This document shows positions 38,956 to 40,615 of a DNA stretch of 40,615 nucleotides, piece by piece (the stretch's first letter is position 1; each line of letters starts with the position of its first letter). The position numbers and the translations under genes were made by a program. The DNA is taken from contig JAZNZJ010000050.1 of the NCBI GenBank assembly GCA_045594885.1, forward strand, positions 1 to 40,615, given 5' to 3'. Source of the DNA: Fimenecus sp045594885. Lineage in GTDB: Bacteria > Bacillota > Clostridia > Oscillospirales > Acutalibacteraceae. The notes under the pieces were generated by a model, which saw only the letters and a program-made list of their open reading frames with translations, had not been told where the DNA came from and did no database searches.

Positions 38956-39507
38956 ATGCTTAAGTTATCCGAATCAAATGGTGACTTGATATTAAAACGC
39001 AATACTTATTTTTTGGGTGGAATTTTAATAGCCGGGATTATGGCTCTTGGAGGTTTGTTTGTAATTTTTGCGAGTTTGCCTTTCGATGAAGGCTATGCTT
39101 TTGCAGAGATTTTCGGTTTAATTTTTGTTTGTCTCTGGGAAGTTGGTGTCATATATGGAGTCGTCTATTTTATGAGGGAATATAGTAAATATATTGTAAT
39201 TTCAAAAGAGGGTATAAGTTGCCATACTTGTTTTAAAAAAGAATTTATTAAGTGGTCTAACATAAAAGATTGGGGATTGTCCTATTGCGGACAAACTCGA
39301 TTTGAGGGTAATACGTATTACTTGTATTTCTCTGAGCACGAGTGTCCTGTAAAAAATGAGTGCAGGAAAAAATTTAAAGGCAGAATGATTAAAACTTTTG
39401 TTATAGGTGAGGATTATTATCTTGTAGTAGACAATGTGATTCCTTTTTGTGAAGAAAAAACCGCTGTAATGCCTTTTATAGGTAAGGACAAATTTCATAT
39501 TATTTAA
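38956..39507 (+). CDS. Orphan membrane protein, possibly with a PH-like domain (cassette 1)
   Basis: The 183-residue protein starts at ATG 38956 after GGCGGTGA. Two membrane segments lie near residues 19-42 and 50-73, then a soluble domain of about 105 residues with alternating strands (YIVISKEGISCHTCFKKEFIKW, DWGLSYCGQTRF, YYLVVDNVIPFC) and a Cys/His-bearing loop (SEHECPVKNEC). The two-helix hairpin followed by a beta domain recalls YcxB or bacterial PH-like membrane proteins, but I do not recognise a named family. It is the first gene after tRNA-Thr, has its own promoter, and is followed by the terminator and hairpin array. Confidence 0.7.
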   Translation: MLKLSESNGDLILKRNTYFLGGILIAGIMALGGLFVIFASLPFDEGYAFAEIFGLIFVCLWEVGVIYGVVYFMREYSKYIVISKEGISCHTCFKKEFIKWSNIKDWGLSYCGQTRFEGNTYYLYFSEHECPVKNECRKKFKGRMIKTFVIGEDYYLVVDNVIPFCEEKTAVMPFIGKDKFHII

Positions 39508-39558
39508 AAACAAAGAAAATTAGGGGTTTCTCACCAGTTCTTTTTCGGACACGAATGA

Positions 39559-39657
39559 CAAAAAAAGAGAAGCTTGAAGAAGCTTCTCTTTTTTTATCCA
39601 ATCCGAAGGATTGGTATGTAATCGCCGCAAGGCGTATGTAATCACGCGAAGCGTGTA
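39559..39657 (+). repeat. 99-bp direct repeat, copy 1
   Basis: This segment is identical to 40517-40615 over all 99 bases by eye. It contains a terminator and the first three mini-hairpins of the array. The flanking 50 bases on the left are only loosely similar (both carry CCAGTTC or CCGGTTC and a GGACAC or GTGTCGG word). Confidence 0.95.
39566..39596 (+). terminator. Terminator of cassette 1
   Basis: AGAGAAGCTT and AAGCTTCTCT flank GAAG, followed by TTTTTTTA. Confidence 0.92.
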
Positions 39658-39785
39658 TGGCATCACCGCAGGTGTATTTCCCTTCGGATTGATTACATAC
39701 CGAAATAAATTTCGGATTACATACATTTTCTTACGAAAACGATTACATTCCGTCTTCGACGGATTACATACACCGCTCCGCATTG
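39598..39785. repeat. Array of mini-hairpins with C-GNA-G loops and TATGTAATC separators
   Basis: In order: CCAATCC-GAA-GGATTGG (39598-39614), CGCC-GCAA-GGCG (39623-39634), CACGC-GAA-GCGTG (39643-39655), CACC-GCA-GGTG (39664-39674), TCC-CTTC-GGA (near 39680), CCGAAAT-AA-ATTTCGG (39700-39715), TTTTC-TTAC-GAAAA (39726-39739), CCGTC-TTC-GACGG (39750-39762). In the left half the separators read TATGTAATC, in the right half GATTACATA, its complement, so the whole is an inverted structure centred near 39685. It carries no ORF with a ribosome site. The gap 39508-39874 is otherwise the terminator and the next promoter. Confidence 0.85.
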
Positions 39786-39798
39786 ATTTATTCCCGTC

Positions 39799-39811
39799 TT
39801 TATGCTATACT
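39799..39811 (+). promoter_or_regulatory. Extended -10 promoter of cassette 2
   Basis: TTTATGCTATACT is an extended -10 (TGC-TATACT) identical to 38924-38936; no good -35 is present. Confidence 0.65.
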
Positions 39812-39874
39812 GATCTAAAGTAATTACGATTGCGGTTTGAAATTTTTTGTCTTAATATCGAAAGAGGTTATTCT

Positions 39875-40432
39875 ATGATAATTGATACAAGTATTCTCAA
39901 TACAAAATATTATCATTCAATCAGGGGTGCTATAGATTTTGGTGATCGAATTAAAGATTCTCAAGAATTTCTCAGCGAGTATTTTGTTGAGCAATTTACA
40001 AAACAAATAAGTCCTAAATTTGCTGAAATTCTTGGAGTTAATATTACGAGACTTAAAAGAAGAAATGCGGCGTTTCTGTCAAATCAATATTTAGGAAATT
40101 CAAATATAATTTTTTATAATGGGGTTTGGTACATTAAAACACATATTTTACTAAGTAATTACGGTGCATATTTTTGGTGTGTTTGCGGTTCTCAAGAAGA
40201 GTTTAATCCTTGGAATGTAGATCGGAATATTTCCTTGGATTTTAAAATCGTTTTTAATGTTCCTAAAGAGGTAAGAATGAAGAGTCTAGAACATTTACTT
40301 GAAAGAGCAAGAAAAGAAACGGATTTGAAGAGATTAGAAGAAATTGAAAAGGCATATAATAGCTTATTGAATGTTACTGTGCATGATGAATGGATTGGCA
40401 GGTGTAAAGAAATTTTAGGTATTAATAACTAA
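39875..40432 (+). CDS. Orphan soluble protein (cassette 2)
   Basis: I do not recognise this 185-residue protein. It starts at ATG 39875 after AAAGAGG. There is no signal peptide or membrane segment. The N-terminal half is mixed alpha/beta with an aromatic, Cys-bearing strand pair (IIFYNGVWYIKTHILL, YGAYFWCVCGSQEEF). The last 60 residues are a charged helical region (LEHLLERARKETDLKRLEEIEKAYN) that could form a coiled coil. GC and codon use appear lower in G+C than the core genes. It sits between two copies of the terminator and hairpin-array repeat, the arrangement of a self-contained cassette. Confidence 0.65.
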   Translation: MIIDTSILNTKYYHSIRGAIDFGDRIKDSQEFLSEYFVEQFTKQISPKFAEILGVNITRLKRRNAAFLSNQYLGNSNIIFYNGVWYIKTHILLSNYGAYFWCVCGSQEEFNPWNVDRNISLDFKIVFNVPKEVRMKSLEHLLERARKETDLKRLEEIEKAYNSLLNVTVHDEWIGRCKEILGINN

Positions 40433-40516
40433 AATTATAATTTATTTATGAAACAACATAGGGTTTAATTAAAGAAAATCAGGTTTTCAGACCGGTTCCA
40501 TTTTGAGTGTCGGTCC

Positions 40517-40615
40517 CAAAAAAAGAGAAGCTTGAAGAAGCTTCTCTTTTTTTATCCAATCCGAAGGATTGGTATGTAATCGCCGCAAGGCGTATGTAAT
40601 CACGCGAAGCGTGTA
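40517..40615 (+). repeat. 99-bp direct repeat, copy 2, cut by the window end
   Basis: This is identical to 39559-39657. The window stops inside the third mini-hairpin unit, so the rest of the array and any further cassettes are not visible. Confidence 0.95.
40524..40553 (+). terminator. Terminator of cassette 2
   Basis: AGAGAAGCTT and AAGCTTCTCT flank GAAG, followed by a T-run, as at 39566. Confidence 0.9.

Noticed and set aside
39598..39785. CRISPR array
   Set aside because: The recurring words are only 8-10 bases, spacers are themselves palindromic, orientation flips in the middle, and no cas gene is present.

Overview
The window looks like an AT-rich, spore-forming Gram-positive bacterium of the class Clostridia, probably an uncultured gut lineage of the Oscillospirales/Ruminococcaceae type. 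The evidence is the sporulation genes (yabP, yabQ, spoVAC), a Firmicutes-type divIC/yabR neighbourhood, a LexA operator of the Bacillus class, choline/cell-wall-binding repeats, GGAGG-like ribosome sites with frequent GTG and TTG starts, and a hydrogenase-like sensory operon. It is probably a metagenomic contig: bases 1 to about 1130 are visibly GC-richer and carry a truncated ankyrin gene that runs directly into a headless leucine-rich-repeat gene, and the right end stops inside a repeat that is also present 958 bases earlier.

Layout. 1-1130: foreign-looking ankyrin segment. 1140-3548: BspA-like surface protein with cell-wall-binding repeats. 3.8-6.5 kb: small hypothetical gene, yabP-yabQ-divIC-S1 protein, long-form hpf. 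6.5-8.1 kb: membrane-anchored GH30 glycosidase. 8.4-12.2 kb (minus strand): five-gene operon of aldose epimerase, HAD phosphatase, rarA, dCMP deaminase and YfbR-like nucleotidase. 12.5-18.9 kb: murA, walJ-like, rlmH, two-component system and HtrA protease, a rearranged Wal-like envelope-stress locus. 19-21.6 kb: unknown membrane protein, MscS channel and a lone spoVAC. 21.7-23.8 kb: patatin, papain-like hydrolase and lipoprotein operon. 23.9-26 kb: divergent EF-G paralogue. 26.3-28.7 kb: murD-nudix-maf. 28.8-31 kb: tandem paralogous surface proteins. 31.1-34.3 kb: DRTGG, anti-sigma-type kinase, [FeFe]-hydrogenase-like sensor, DRTGG and PHP operon. 34.3-35.5 kb (minus strand): phosphopantetheinyl transferase and SpoIIQ-like M23 protein. 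35.6 kb: candidate small RNA. 35.9-38.6 kb: lexA, RNA methyltransferase, lipid kinase. 38.7 kb to the end: tRNA-Thr followed by an array of orphan genes, each with its own promoter and followed by a terminator plus a cluster of mini-hairpins.

Functionally the core is cell-envelope and sporulation housekeeping: murA, murD, divIC, HtrA, M23, spoVAC and yabPQ. Two parts stand out. One is the probable hydrogen-sensing regulatory operon at 31.1-34.3 kb, whose hydrogenase-like protein keeps all four H-cluster cysteines but has lost the proton-relay cysteine. The other is the tRNA-adjacent cassette array after 38.7 kb, where repeated C-GNA-G mini-hairpins separated by TATGTAATC/GATTACATA words form a large inverted structure between orphan genes. 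A candidate C-rich small RNA with two GNRA-loop hairpins lies upstream of lexA. Mosaic intergenic palindromes (8.1 kb, 12.2 kb, 26.1 kb, 3.6 kb) are dispersed through the chromosomal part. All functional calls are by reading translations and motifs; no database search or folding program was run.
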